64,000 nt of DNA from Brasilonema angustatum HA4187-MV1 (GCA_019359695.1 JAHHGV010000027.1:1-64000), one strand, 5' to 3'. Positions 8,527 to 18,135 are shown, counted from the first letter of the stretch. Numbers and translations are program-made. The notes: generated by a model from the letters alone, not told the origin.

Positions 8527-9282
8527 ATGAAGTGGGCAATTTTAAGTGGAATTGAAGGAAATTTGGCAGCTTATGAAGCCGTGATGGCAGATATTAAGCG
8601 TCAGAGTCGTTTTGTGCAGGCATTATATATTCTCGGTGATTTGGTCGGACCAACGAAAGAATCTGAACAACTGGTGGAACGAGTGCGTAACCCCCGACTT
8701 GGTGAATTAGAACCGCTTGTGTGTAAGGGATGGTGGGAAGAACAGTGTTTGATTTTGCATGGGCTTGGTGCGACTGGGGAACCCATAGAGTTAATGGAGA
8801 AGTATGGGGGAGAAAGTGTGAAGTTACTGTGGGATAGTGTTTCCCGTCAGACAGTACAATGGTTGCAAAACCTTGATTTTGGTTTTTTTGAGTTGGATTG
8901 TTTGTTAATTCATGGCACAACAGTCTCTGTGAGTGAAGAACTTACACTTCTAACTCCACCCATCCAAATGTTGGATAGATTATCGCGGATGCAAGCCAAT
9001 AACCTATTTTGTGGTCGTTCTGGTTTGACTTTTCAATATCAACTAGAAGCAGGTTCTATCACCACACAAGTTACAACCCTCGATAGTCAAACTTCGCCTA
9101 GAACTATCAACGTTTCGTCGCGTCAAGTGGTTGGCGTGGGGAATGTAGGACGCACTCCTGGGGAAGCAACCTATACCCTCTACAACCCAAACACAAACCA
9201 AGTGGAATTCCGGACTGTCCGCTATGGAGAAAAAAAGGGTTTTGGAGTCAATAAGAAGGGGTGTAGGGGGGTAGGGGTGTAA
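8527..9282 (+). CDS. Degenerate metallophosphoesterase-like protein
   Basis: This 251-residue protein is a diverged paralogue of the phosphoesterase-like protein at 7208 (shared GDLVG, CG and VGNVG-type segments). Most metal ligands are gone: the first motif is SGIEGN (Asp to Gly, His to Glu), GNHD is GWWEEQ, and GHTH is GRSG. Only the GD aspartate and one HG motif (LLIHGTT) remain. It is therefore probably a pseudo-enzyme with a binding or regulatory role. Repeats separate it from the upstream pair, so cotranscription is uncertain. The C-terminus (KKGCRGVGV) runs into a GGGGTGTA tandem repeat, which may have replaced the original end. Confidence 0.7.
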   Translation: MKWAILSGIEGNLAAYEAVMADIKRQSRFVQALYILGDLVGPTKESEQLVERVRNPRLGELEPLVCKGWWEEQCLILHGLGATGEPIELMEKYGGESVKLLWDSVSRQTVQWLQNLDFGFFELDCLLIHGTTVSVSEELTLLTPPIQMLDRLSRMQANNLFCGRSGLTFQYQLEAGSITTQVTTLDSQTSPRTINVSSRQVVGVGNVGRTPGEATYTLYNPNTNQVEFRTVRYGEKKGFGVNKKGCRGVGV

Positions 9283-9517
9283 GGGTGTATGGGTGTAGGG
9301 GGACATTGACACCAAGATGATTTTTAAACAGCTTTATATCAAATCCGCTTAATTACTTATAATTCCTGTTTTACCTCACCCCAACTCTCACGCCAGATGC
9401 TACAACGGGGGGAACCCCAACGCCAGATGCCTACGGAGGGAAACCCTCCTGCAGCACTGGCTCCGCAACGCACTGGCTCTCCTTATTAAGGAGAGGGTGC
9501 CGTAGGCGGGTGAGGTT
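9258..9517. repeat. GGGTGTA tandem repeat followed by a dispersed CCTCACC/GGTGAGG hairpin element
   Basis: 9258-9302 is a degenerate GGGGTGTA heptamer/octamer run overlapping the end of the preceding gene. 9369-9517 is a noncoding copy of the repeat also found in frame at 2016-2427. It has ACCTCACCCC at the left, a CTCCTTATTAAGGAG palindrome, and GGTGAGGTT at the right. A TACGGAGGGAAACCCTCC hairpin module is inserted, and this module recurs near 37850, 56540 and 61210. Apart from the hemB operator, no other feature is seen in this gap. Confidence 0.75.
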
Positions 9518-9559
9518 CCTCGTTTTTATAAATGTTTACCCTTTGGTGGTTCTACCTGA

Positions 9560-10666
<1,107 letters not shown>

Positions 10667-10707
10667 TAGCAACCAGCTTTGACACCACAATCAGCGCCTG
10701 TGATATC

Positions 10708-10727
10708 CTCCCCGCGAGTTTGGGGAG
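10708..10727 (+). terminator. Terminator after hemB
   Basis: The hairpin CTCCCC / GGGGAG with an 8-base loop is followed by AATATTTTCCTT, 42 bp after the hemB stop. It has a moderate T tract. Confidence 0.55.
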
Positions 10728-10766
10728 AATATTTTCCTTGATTGTTAGTTATAAAGAAGATAATTT

Positions 10767-11138
10767 TTAATATGTAAAAGCTCCTTTTTCTTGAAGTATT
10801 AGTTTTTTCCCTTGATAAACTTGTAAAGTGCCGTCTGTTGTCACCCGATAAAGATATTCGTTATTGCGAAACTGATAACCCAGAAAGCGACTTGGTGTGA
10901 TACCATCTGCACCAGTTGTGTGCATTGTTTTGCCAGTCAGACGAATCGATTTACCTGTTCTTAAATCCTTTCCAAAGTATGTAACATTGTTGCAAGTTAC
11001 ATTTCCTTCTGGACAGTTTCTAGTAATTACAACGTTGAAATTTTTCGTTTTTAAAGTTTCAGCATGCGCTGCTTGAGTCCACAAAGTAGCAAGTGGTAAC
11101 AAAGCAAGCAATGCAGCATATTTTTTGAAGTTTAACAT
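10767..11138 (-). CDS. Small secreted protein of unknown function
   Basis: The 123-residue product begins with a clear signal peptide (MLNFKKYAALLALLPLATLW) and a likely cleavage after AHA at about residue 26. The mature part has two cysteines (RNCPEGNVTCNN) that could form a disulfide, and a beta-rich composition with FLGYQFRNNEYLYRV. It looks like a short periplasmic or lipocalin-like cyanobacterial protein, but I recognise no named family. It converges with hemB. Immediately upstream begins the inverted-repeat arm at 11150, so its promoter may lie inside repeat DNA. Confidence 0.7.
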   Translation of the reverse strand: MLNFKKYAALLALLPLATLWTQAAHAETLKTKNFNVVITRNCPEGNVTCNNVTYFGKDLRTGKSIRLTGKTMHTTGADGITPSRFLGYQFRNNEYLYRVTTDGTLQVYQGKKLILQEKGAFTY

Positions 11139-11149
11139 TTTATGTTGTC

Positions 11150-11433
11150 TATAGCAATCCTAAATCATTTGTAAAAAATCACAGTTGTTGATACTCTGAA
11201 CAAAATCAGGTGAAGGCGCAGAAAAAACCAATGAATTAGCCCGAAAATTGTAGTAAATACACATAAGCGTGTAGAGTGCCAACGGGTATCTGGAAAACGC
11301 TTCGCTTTCAGCCGTCAACCAACCTCTGCCCTGGAATTAAGTTCTAGGTGTTGCAATAAGGGTGATCGCCAGGGCAGAAGTCGCCGCGTCTGAATTCCCA
11401 GATACCCTTAATTGTAAAAAGTCTTTGGGATAT
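11150..11433 (+). repeat. Left arm of a 3.1-kb inverted-repeat structure
   Basis: This stretch starts TATAGCAATCCTAAATCATT and is nearly identical to the reverse complement of 14013-14299. The outer 43 bp are the terminal repeat of the IS630-like remnant at 13438. The inner part is itself a small element with GGGTATCTGG...CCAGATACCC ends. The following 11434-11735 holds no supported gene. Confidence 0.85.
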
Positions 11434-11735
11434 TACTATAAAAATCCGTCTGTAAAATTCCGAGTTTACTCGCTGAGGGTGTAGGTCTTGAGTCACTCCG
11501 AACCTTGGAGGAGGGGACTTGTTTCTCGATTGTTACTCACCCCTATCATAAAAGAGTTCAAGGTTACTCTAGGTTTTCACCTTGGATAGCTTATGAATTC
11601 AGCTACCAACGAATCACACTTCCATATCCCGTGAAAAGTCAGGTTGGTCACCAGAGTAAGAGTTATCCTCTATTTTTAGCTCTAGAAAAAAGTAAAATCT
11701 ATACCCTGGCAAAGTATATAAGCTATACTGTGCAA

Positions 11736-13016
11736 TTAATTTTGAGAGCGATATTTTGAACCATCAGACATAATTGCACCTTCTAGAAAAGCACTGCTAA
11801 GTTCAGCATTGCTCACTTTAGTATTTTTGAGATTGGCACCATTTAAATAGGCTCTCTCCAGATTAGCACCACTCAAGTTAGCATCTTTCAAATTAGCACC
11901 ATTCAAGTTAGCATTACTTAAATCTGCACAAATCAAATTAGCATGACTTAAGTTGGCACTATTAAGATTAGCCTGAGTCAGGTTAGCAAAACCCAATTTT
12001 GCAGAACTCAAATTGGCACCACTAAGTTTAGCCTGACTAAGATTAGCATTATCTAAATTGGCATAGCTGAGATTGGCATTTGTCAAATCGCTTTCCATTA
12101 AATTGGCTTTACTCAGATTGGCTTGAGAGAGATTAATATCTACCAACTCTGCACCAGAAGCATCCAAACCTCTGAGAGAAACACCGTCTTCATTCAAATC
12201 TTGGAGTGCTAAAATTCTGGCATAACTAACTTTAACATTGTGTGCGGCATCAACTGTACTCCAAGCTTGGTAGTGAAATTGTTTGCGGCGATCTGGAGTT
12301 TCCTTAATGAATAAAACTAACGCCACCACCAAACTAACACTGTCAGCAGCACCTAAAGCCTCTCCCAGCACAGAATTATCATCAACAATTACAACAACTA
12401 TCGTAAACAAGACTGCTGCAACTATAGCGATTAACCACGTTGGTGCTATCCAGAAAGCATCAATAAGTTTATGAGAAATTTGTTTGAAAACTTGATTAAA
12501 TGGCTGTGCTAATATTTTGGTCTGAAACTGTAAAGTTACAGGTTGTTCAGCTTGAACAGGTTTTGCTAAAATTGTGGAGTTCTGTGCTTGATCAACTTTA
12601 GGCGAAGATTCTTTCCCTGCACCTTTTAACATCAATGCAGTAATAGCTGTAAAAGCATCTAACCAAGCTTTTTTGACTTCAGGAGTCCAATGTTGTTGGA
12701 GATACTGCTCAAATGTCACCAGTAGGGCTTCCCTCACTGGTCTATAATATTTTGGAATAATTCCATAGCCAACGTGTCTAGCCCCTAGAGCTTTGAGAAC
12801 TGGTTCTAAAGCTTCTGGGTTGCGGATATTTTCTACTATCAAAACAAGAGAATTTAACAATTTTTTCTCTTGGCTTTTCATATCTGTTTTAGTAAACAGT
12901 GGTTTTAGTTCTGGGTTAGCCTTAAAAAGGTTTTCGTAGAAGCTGGCTGCAAATTCATCGGCGTGGAGTTTAACTTTTTCAAAACTTTGTTCTAAAACTT
13001 CAATGTTTAAAGTCAT
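11736..13016 (-). CDS. Globin / transmembrane / pentapeptide-repeat fusion protein
   Basis: The start is ATG 13016 (MTLNIEVLEQSF); an in-frame TTG lies three codons earlier. Residues 1-135 form a bacterial haemoglobin-like globin. F41 is the CD1 phenylalanine, Q49 a likely distal residue and H81 (GARHVGYG) the proximal haem ligand. After a linker, two hydrophobic segments lie near residues 185-245 (WLIAIVAAVLFTIVVVIV and SLVVALVLFI). Residues about 285-420 are pentapeptide repeats (ANLSQANLSKANL type) forming a right-handed beta-helix. Globins bind O2 or NO, so this could be a membrane gas sensor or NO-handling protein with a beta-helical output. It sits 45 bp after a truncated phosphatase gene, inside a block bounded by inverted repeats. 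The architecture is clear; the function is not. Confidence 0.85.
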   Translation of the reverse strand: MTLNIEVLEQSFEKVKLHADEFAASFYENLFKANPELKPLFTKTDMKSQEKKLLNSLVLIVENIRNPEALEPVLKALGARHVGYGIIPKYYRPVREALLVTFEQYLQQHWTPEVKKAWLDAFTAITALMLKGAGKESSPKVDQAQNSTILAKPVQAEQPVTLQFQTKILAQPFNQVFKQISHKLIDAFWIAPTWLIAIVAAVLFTIVVVIVDDNSVLGEALGAADSVSLVVALVLFIKETPDRRKQFHYQAWSTVDAAHNVKVSYARILALQDLNEDGVSLRGLDASGAELVDINLSQANLSKANLMESDLTNANLSYANLDNANLSQAKLSGANLSSAKLGFANLTQANLNSANLSHANLICADLSNANLNGANLKDANLSGANLERAYLNGANLKNTKVSNAELSSAFLEGAIMSDGSKYRSQN

Positions 13017-13061
13017 ACTTTTCAATCCGCTTACCCTGCTGTGTTTGCCCTGCCTTGCAAA

Positions 13062-13391
13062 TTATGTTGTTACTGGGGATGCAGCAGCAGAGACAACGTT
13101 AAGATTGGCAACCAACCCATACGTTGATACATAGTCTTCTAACTCTTGAGAGACATATACTGCATCAAACTTCACACCTTTTTTCTTAATGTCAACACCT
13201 GCACGGCGTGCCTGCAACCTACCAAAAGCGGTCAGGTCAACATCCAGTACTCCTGCAAAAATGTTACGTTCGTTGCTGGTGCTTTCACCATGTCGAATAA
13301 AATAGGCACGTCCTGGATAATCATCCTTTTGTGCTACTTTGTCAGACCCATTTGAAGACAGACTAGTAGTAGAATTATTAGTTTTTTCCAT
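13062..13391 (-). CDS. Truncated histidine phosphatase (phosphoglycerate-mutase-like)
   Basis: The N-terminal half of a PGAM-type fold is present: FIRHGESTSNERN carries the phospho-accepting RHGE, followed by the usual DVDLTAFGRLQARRAG. After FDAVYVS, where the family continues with SxLxRAxQTA, the sequence turns into an unrelated 25-residue tail (ELEDYVSTYGLVANLN) and stops at residue 109. Full-length members have about 200 residues or more. So it lacks the second catalytic arginine/histidine region and is likely non-functional or a captured fragment. It lies upstream of, and probably cotranscribed with, the globin fusion. Confidence 0.6.
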   Translation of the reverse strand: MEKTNNSTTSLSSNGSDKVAQKDDYPGRAYFIRHGESTSNERNIFAGVLDVDLTAFGRLQARRAGVDIKKKGVKFDAVYVSQELEDYVSTYGLVANLNVVSAAASPVTT

Positions 13392-13472
13392 AAATCACAT
13401 TTTATAAATCAGGTTTCTTTTAAAAGAAAACTATTGGTATAGCAATCCTAAATCATTTTTAAAAAATCACAG

Positions 13473-13887
13473 TTGTTGATAGAGTTCATTCAGGCGAACC
13501 CAGATCCCAGAAAATTAAAACGGGCACTTGCTGTACAAATGGTGATGCAAAACTATAACCATTCAAAAATTAGAAATATTTTAGGAGCTAGTTATCATCG
13601 TTCTGCTGAATTTAAAGCTTATTTAGATACTCTTAATCAAGAGTTAAATGAATCGGAATGGAAAGTTACTTGTATACGAGAGTGCACCTAATGACCCAAC
13701 GCAAAATCCTGTAGAGGACATCTGGTTGTATGCTAAAAACTTTATTAGAGAGTTTTACCACTTATGCAAATCATTTTCTCATATTAAAAGATTCTTTGAA
13801 CTCGTTACTCATCATCAAGTTTTTGACTTTCCGAAAATATTTATGTATGGCTCACTTTTTTCACCGCTTCTGCACGAATTTTTATAG
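13473..13887 (+). pseudogene. IS630-family transposase, internally deleted
   Basis: The first frame gives an N-terminal part with IQANPDPRKLKRALAVQMVM, which is typical of the IS630 helix-turn-helix region, up to about 13660. A second frame from 13690 gives APNDPTQNPVEDIWLYAKN, which is the C-terminal DDE segment including the final glutamate, then IREFYHLCKSF to the end. The first two catalytic aspartates and roughly 150 residues are missing, and the halves are in different frames. Confidence 0.75.
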
Positions 13888-13938
13888 TATAGCCGTTGCC
13901 AGGTAGATTAGGACATGAACTAATGAGAAAATACGGAT
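13888..13938 (-). repeat. Truncated copy of the TATAGCAG miniature element
   Basis: TATAGCCGTTGCCAGGTAG and the bases after it match the right-hand half of the elements at 37236-37328 and 55383-55517 in reverse orientation, with few mismatches. The other half is missing. Confidence 0.75.
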
Positions 13939-14012
13939 ATCACCAGACTTTCACACCCCTGTTAAGCGTTAAGCGTTCCTTGCTATATGTCCTAATAGAG
14001 TTGGCGACAGCT

Positions 14013-14299
14013 ATAATATCCCAAATACTTTTTACAATTAAGGGTATCTGGGAATTCAGACGCGGCGACTTCTGCCCTGGCGATCACCCTTATTGCAACA
14101 CCTAGAACTTAATTCCAGGGCAGAGGTTGGTTGGCGGCTGAAAGCGAAGCGTTTTCCAGATACCCGTCGGCACTCCACACGCTTATGTGTATTTACTACA
14201 ATTTTCGGGCTAATTCATTGGTTTTTTCTGCGCCTTCACCTGATTTTGTTCAGAGTATCAACAACTGTGATTTTTTACAAATGATTTAGGATTGCTATA
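14013..14299 (-). repeat. Right arm of the 3.1-kb inverted-repeat structure
   Basis: This is nearly identical to the reverse complement of 11150-11433, with a few substitutions. It ends in GATTTAGGATTGCTATA. Together the arms enclose the globin fusion, the truncated phosphatase and the IS630 remnant, as a composite element would. Confidence 0.85.
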
Positions 14300-14566
14300 G
14301 GAATCCGGTTTGATTTGGTGAATTGACAAAGTAGAGGTAGGGAACGCTTATACCATTTCTCTGTAAACTTGCGCTTAATATTCCCTCACACTAGAAGTGT
14401 GGGGCTATACGAACATAGACGCCGGAGGCGGCTTCCCGGAGGGTAGCCCGCCTGCGCGGGCTAAATTAAAATCATCTTCATGGAGAATTGGTATTAACAG
14501 GGAACATCCGAACGCTTAACATCAACTGTACTGAATTCCGTTCAAAAATCAAATAGGAATCCTATA
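14296..14566. repeat. Miniature element with TATAGGAATCC ends
   Basis: The left end TATAGGAATCCGGTTTGATT and the reverse complement of the right end, TATAGGATTCCTATTTGATT, form the terminal repeats. A second copy lies at 20553-20681 and a partial one near 20762. The left end abuts the 14299 end of the IS630 remnant, sharing TATAG. No gene is seen in the 14300-14726 gap. Confidence 0.7.
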
Positions 14567-14654
14567 TATCAATAAATTTAGTAGTTGTTTGATAGATACA
14601 CATTGATTGAGCCAATTCCGAAAAAAATATGCTCTCAAGACAATAAAAATGCTA

Positions 14655-14681
14655 AAAGCCCAGTCACCATGACTGGGCTTT
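14655..14681 (-). terminator. Terminator downstream of mop
   Basis: A perfect 12-bp stem AAAGCCCAGTCA / TGACTGGGCTTT around a short loop lies 46 bp after the mop stop. On the minus strand it is followed by a T-rich run. Confidence 0.75.
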
Positions 14682-14726
14682 CAATATAAGCTTTAGATCA
14701 TTGAGAACTCTCTCAAAGAAAACTTG

Positions 14727-14936
14727 CTAGTCAACAGCAACCATAACATCTGATGATTTGATGATAGTGTATGCCTGTTTTCCTTCTTCCAGTTGAAGCT
14801 TTTGGGCTGAACCCTTGGTGATAATTGCTACTACATCGACTCCTGGCGCAACCTCTAACGTTACCTCGGTGTTCACAGAACCTTCCACAACTTTTTTGAC
14901 AGTCCCTTTGAGGGCGTTACGAGCACTAACTTGCAT
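14727..14936 (-). CDS. Mop-type molybdate-binding protein (TOBE domain)
   Basis: The 69-residue protein is a single Mop/TOBE fold: SARNALKGTVKKVVEGSVNT followed by EVTLEVAPGVDVVAIIT and the end VMVAVD. Such molbindins assemble as hexamers that store molybdate or tungstate in the cytoplasm. It is transcribed in the same direction as the ModBC gene, 187 bp downstream of it, with its own terminator. The context supports a role in molybdenum homeostasis, relevant to nitrate reductase or nitrogenase. Confidence 0.9.
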   Translation of the reverse strand: MQVSARNALKGTVKKVVEGSVNTEVTLEVAPGVDVVAIITKGSAQKLQLEEGKQAYTIIKSSDVMVAVD

Positions 14937-15123
14937 CTTTTAATATCCCCTGTATCGTCTTGACTGACTGATCATAGCACTATCGCACTATCATCTCAAA
15001 TCAACCTTTTCAGTACTGATTTTACGATTTTTTTAACTTAAATTTAACTCAAATACACAGTATATTTTCGGTTTCTTTATAAGGAGTTACGGGGTTCGTG
15101 CTCCTAAAAACTTTTGTTGTACT

Positions 15124-16944
15124 TCATTGCATCAAAATTAGCCTTAAAGGGTCTAAACGCACATACCAAGGCATCGGTTGGTCTTTGAGAGTTGCCCATT
15201 TCTCCTTAAACACCTCAGCTTGCAAGTGGTAATCATTGTTGTTGGTAGATGGGTGATGGAGCTTAAGAAACAGCGTCATTCGGTGTGGAGTTTCACTCGT
15301 TCTCACTAGCCAGCAAGGAAAGGTATTTTCCTGATTCGGTTTGTCTGTAATAATGATTTGATGGGCACGAATCCCAACATTGGACAAAGCATCTGGGATA
15401 GGTTCAATCACACTCAGGGTACAACCCCAATCACTTGCTTGCACTTGCCCTGATGTGCTACCAACAGCACTTGAGAAGTTTTTACATCCTGTTAATTGAG
15501 CAACACCAACAGTAGCGGGGTGTTCAAAAATATCATATTTAGTGCCGTAATGAACTGCTTTTCCTTTCTCTAGAACAAGCAAATTCGGACAAACCCGATA
15601 TGCTTCTTCCATATTGTGGGTGACAAATAAAGTCACACCTTCGTAAGAAGATAATGTTGCTACCATTTGCTGTTCGAGTTGGCTACGCAAGTGGGTATCT
15701 AGTGCAGAAAATGGCTCATCCAACAATAGTACTTCTGGTTGATTTGCTAAGGCTCTTGCTAATGCAACTCTTTGCTGCTGTCCTCCGGAAAGCTGATGCG
15801 GATAGCGCTGGGAATATCCTTCGAGCTGAACTGTGATGAGTTGGGTTTCAACAAGTTGTCGAATAGCTGTAGCAGAAAGCCCTTTAGGTAAGCCAAAGGC
15901 AATATTCTGTCCTACAGTCATATGCGGGAACAAAGCGTAATTCTGCACTAAAAAACCAACACGGCGATCGCGCGGTGGCAAATTAATTCTTTGTCGCGAG
16001 TCAAACAACACCCGCCCATTAAGCACAATCCTACCGGAACTTGGTGTTTCTATCCCAGCGATGCAGCGCAAAATCATGCTCTTACCAGCCCCAGATCCTC
16101 CCAACAATCCCAAGGGTTGGTTGTCCGCACTAAAACAGACTTTCAAGCTGAAACCAGAAAGCTGTTTTTCAATATCAACAAATAATCCTGAGCCTGTCGA
16201 ATCCTGATTAGATAAACGGGAAGACGCAATACTATTTTCTCCCCTTGCTTCCCCTGCTCCCCCTACTCCCCCTGCTTCCCTCTTCTTCCCCCGAGTTTCC
16301 TGCCAATAGTTAACGGCTACAATCCCAGATAGGGAAATAGCCATGATAGCGAAAGCCCAAAACCAAGCTTCGTTTATTGCCCCCCCTTCCACAGCGAAAT
16401 AAATTGCCATTGGGATTGTCTGAGTTTGCCCTGGGATATTCCCTGCTAACATCAAGGTTGCACCGAATTCACCCAAAGCACGAGCAAAAGCCAAGGTTGT
16501 TGCTGCTAAAATCCCTGGTACCGCTAGAGGTAAACTTATTCGCCAAAATATTGTAGATTCCTTTGCGCCTAAAGTTCTGGCAACTCGCAGAAGATTACTA
16601 TCGATTTGCTCAAAAGCTGCCAAAGCAGTTCTATACATCAATGGGAAGGCTACTACGGTGGCGGCGATCGCCGCACCATACCAAGTAAAAACAATACTAA
16701 AGCCCAAAGGCTCCATAAGTTTCCCAACAGGACCATTTTTGCCAAACAGCAGTAGCAACAAAAAGCCAACGACTGTCGGGGGTAAAATCAGAGGAGCAAC
16801 GAAGATACCCTCAATCAAAGACTTACCTTTCCCTCGATATCCCAGCATCCAATAGGCAGCAGCAATACCAAGGAAGAAGGTAATAAACGTCGCAAGTAAG
16901 GAGGTTTTTAGGGATATCCACAACGGGGAAAGGTCAAGGGGCAT
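15124..16944 (-). CDS. modBC: Fused molybdate ABC transporter permease-ATPase (ModBC)
   Basis: Residues 1-215 are a ModB permease with about five membrane spans and the EAA-like cytoplasmic loop LRVARTLGAKESTIFWRI. After a Gly/Ala/Glu-rich linker (about 220-245) comes a ModC ATPase: Walker A GGSGAGKS, Q-loop LVQNYALFPH, signature LSGGQQQR, Walker B VLLLDEPFSALD and H-loop FVTHN. The C-terminus (about 500-606) looks like a short TOBE-related regulatory region. ModBC imports molybdate delivered by a ModA binding protein; no modA is seen in this window. Fused ModBC proteins are known from filamentous cyanobacteria. Confidence 0.93.
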   Translation of the reverse strand: MPLDLSPLWISLKTSLLATFITFFLGIAAAYWMLGYRGKGKSLIEGIFVAPLILPPTVVGFLLLLLFGKNGPVGKLMEPLGFSIVFTWYGAAIAATVVAFPLMYRTALAAFEQIDSNLLRVARTLGAKESTIFWRISLPLAVPGILAATTLAFARALGEFGATLMLAGNIPGQTQTIPMAIYFAVEGGAINEAWFWAFAIMAISLSGIVAVNYWQETRGKKREAGGVGGAGEARGENSIASSRLSNQDSTGSGLFVDIEKQLSGFSLKVCFSADNQPLGLLGGSGAGKSMILRCIAGIETPSSGRIVLNGRVLFDSRQRINLPPRDRRVGFLVQNYALFPHMTVGQNIAFGLPKGLSATAIRQLVETQLITVQLEGYSQRYPHQLSGGQQQRVALARALANQPEVLLLDEPFSALDTHLRSQLEQQMVATLSSYEGVTLFVTHNMEEAYRVCPNLLVLEKGKAVHYGTKYDIFEHPATVGVAQLTGCKNFSSAVGSTSGQVQASDWGCTLSVIEPIPDALSNVGIRAHQIIITDKPNQENTFPCWLVRTSETPHRMTLFLKLHHPSTNNNDYHLQAEVFKEKWATLKDQPMPWYVRLDPLRLILMQ

Positions 16945-17212
16945 AAGTCACCTGAAGTCAGAAGTGTGAAGTATAAAGGATGAAGTGAAGTTCCCACGGA
17001 CACATCAGCAAGCTTTGTCTTTCACGAAGTTGCAAGTATAAATTTTTCATCCTTTATTTTTTTTGTTATTCTTCTATAATCTCTAATACCAACTTAATCC
17101 AAAAAGTTGGTACTGAACAATATCTACAGCAAAATAGTTTTATAAGCCACCGAAAAGGCACAGAGGTCAACTATAGGACATTTGATTTTTGAAAAAAAAT
17201 CGCTACACCTTC

Positions 17213-17263
17213 TTCCCTGTTCCCTGTTAAGCGTTCCCTGTTCCTTGTTCCTTGTTCCCTGTT
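17213..17263. repeat. Short tandem repeat (TTCCCTG/TTCCTTG heptamers)
   Basis: Heptamers of the form TTCCCTG alternate with GTTAAGCG. The same motif family recurs at 25711-25790, 27827-27918, 37722-37750 and 55786-55817. The rest of the 16945-17318 gap holds a small ACCAACTT/AAGTTGGT hairpin near 17090-17112 and no gene. Confidence 0.7.
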
Positions 17264-17318
17264 TCCAACTTCTGATTGTTACAATGCTTGCGGAAACTGG
17301 TTATAAATTTCAAATCCA

Positions 17319-17735
17319 ATGACTCAACCCATTATTTGGATACACGGAGACTGTCTGAGTCCGCAAAACCCCGGACTCGAAGAATATCCCGAAGCACCCG
17401 CCATCTGGGTTTGGGACGATGCTTTGATAGAAGAATGGCAACTGAGTTTGAAACGCCTCGCCTTTATCTACGAATGCTTGCTAGAATTGCCCGTTGTCAT
17501 TCGTCGTGGCGATGTCGCAAAAGAAGTTTTAGCTTTTGCCAAAGAGCATAATGCCAACAAAGTCGTGACAGCAAACAGTCCTAGTCCCCGGTTTGATGCT
17601 ATCTGCGATGAAATTGAGCGTTCCGTGGAACTGGAAGTCTTTGAAGTAGAACCGTTTTTTGATTACGACGGCTATATTGATCTCAAGCGCTTCTCCCGCT
17701 ACTGGAAAGTTGCCCAAAAGTATGTGTTTGATTAG
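17319..17735 (+). CDS. Photolyase/cryptochrome N-terminal-like protein
   Basis: The 138-residue protein resembles the alpha/beta antenna domain of the DNA photolyase/cryptochrome family: IIWIHGDCLSPQNP at the first strand, then PVVIRRGDVAKEVLAFAKEH and KVVTANSPSPRFDAICDEIE. The FAD-binding helical domain of a real photolyase (a further 300 residues) is absent and no stop-codon remnant of it follows, so this looks like a stand-alone small protein rather than a truncation. Such short proteins are widespread in cyanobacteria. Function unknown. Confidence 0.75.
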   Translation: MTQPIIWIHGDCLSPQNPGLEEYPEAPAIWVWDDALIEEWQLSLKRLAFIYECLLELPVVIRRGDVAKEVLAFAKEHNANKVVTANSPSPRFDAICDEIERSVELEVFEVEPFFDYDGYIDLKRFSRYWKVAQKYVFD

Positions 17736-17919
17736 ACTTGCCAGACAGAATTTGCAACCATTTTTCAACAAATTCTGGAGCATGCGTGAGTTGAGTTCTA
17801 CAGAACGCAACTTGGTATTATTTGAGGCAATGAATCATCTTGAATTGGGTGCAAAAGCTTGATCATTCTTGGTCGGTATTTTAATTTCTCTCAACTTGTA
17901 AACCTCACCAACCCCATCT

Positions 17920-18135
17920 TTAATGGATACTCTGTTCAATCACCACATCTAGAAAGTTACCTGTATTTTCCCGTAAAGAAGTATCTACTCCTTTATCGAT
18001 AGATGCAGTGTTGGTAATGACACACATTGAACTTGCATAAAAGTTTTTAGTATAACAAAGAACAACAATTGTGCCGATAGTTATGGATACAGTCGTCAGA
18101 TATACAAATTTTTTGTTCAAAGCTTTGGAAAACAT
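17920..18135 (-). CDS. Possible small membrane protein
   Basis: ATG 18135 opens a 71-residue frame with one hydrophobic segment (KFVYLTTVSITIGTIVVLCY) followed by a polar tail. There is no recognised family and no clear ribosome site. It is reported because it fills an otherwise empty interval and has a plausible N-in, C-out topology. It could be spurious. Confidence 0.3.
   Translation of the reverse strand: MFSKALNKKFVYLTTVSITIGTIVVLCYTKNFYASSMCVITNTASIDKGVDTSLRENTGNFLDVVIEQSIH

Larger units (their letters stand above)
13438..14299 (+). mobile_element. Collapsed IS630-family element with 43-bp terminal inverted repeats
   Basis: The left end (TATAGCAATCCTAAATCATT...) and right end match as inverted repeats at 42 of 43 positions. 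Inside are the two halves of an IS630-type transposase joined by a large deletion, then a truncated copy of the TATAGCAG element (from 13888), then the 14013-14299 arm. The element cannot encode an active enzyme but keeps both ends. Confidence 0.75.

Noticed and set aside
11505-11759. An 84-residue frame between the left arm and the globin gene
   Set aside because: It overlaps the end of the globin-pentapeptide gene, has no family features and lies in repeat-adjacent DNA.
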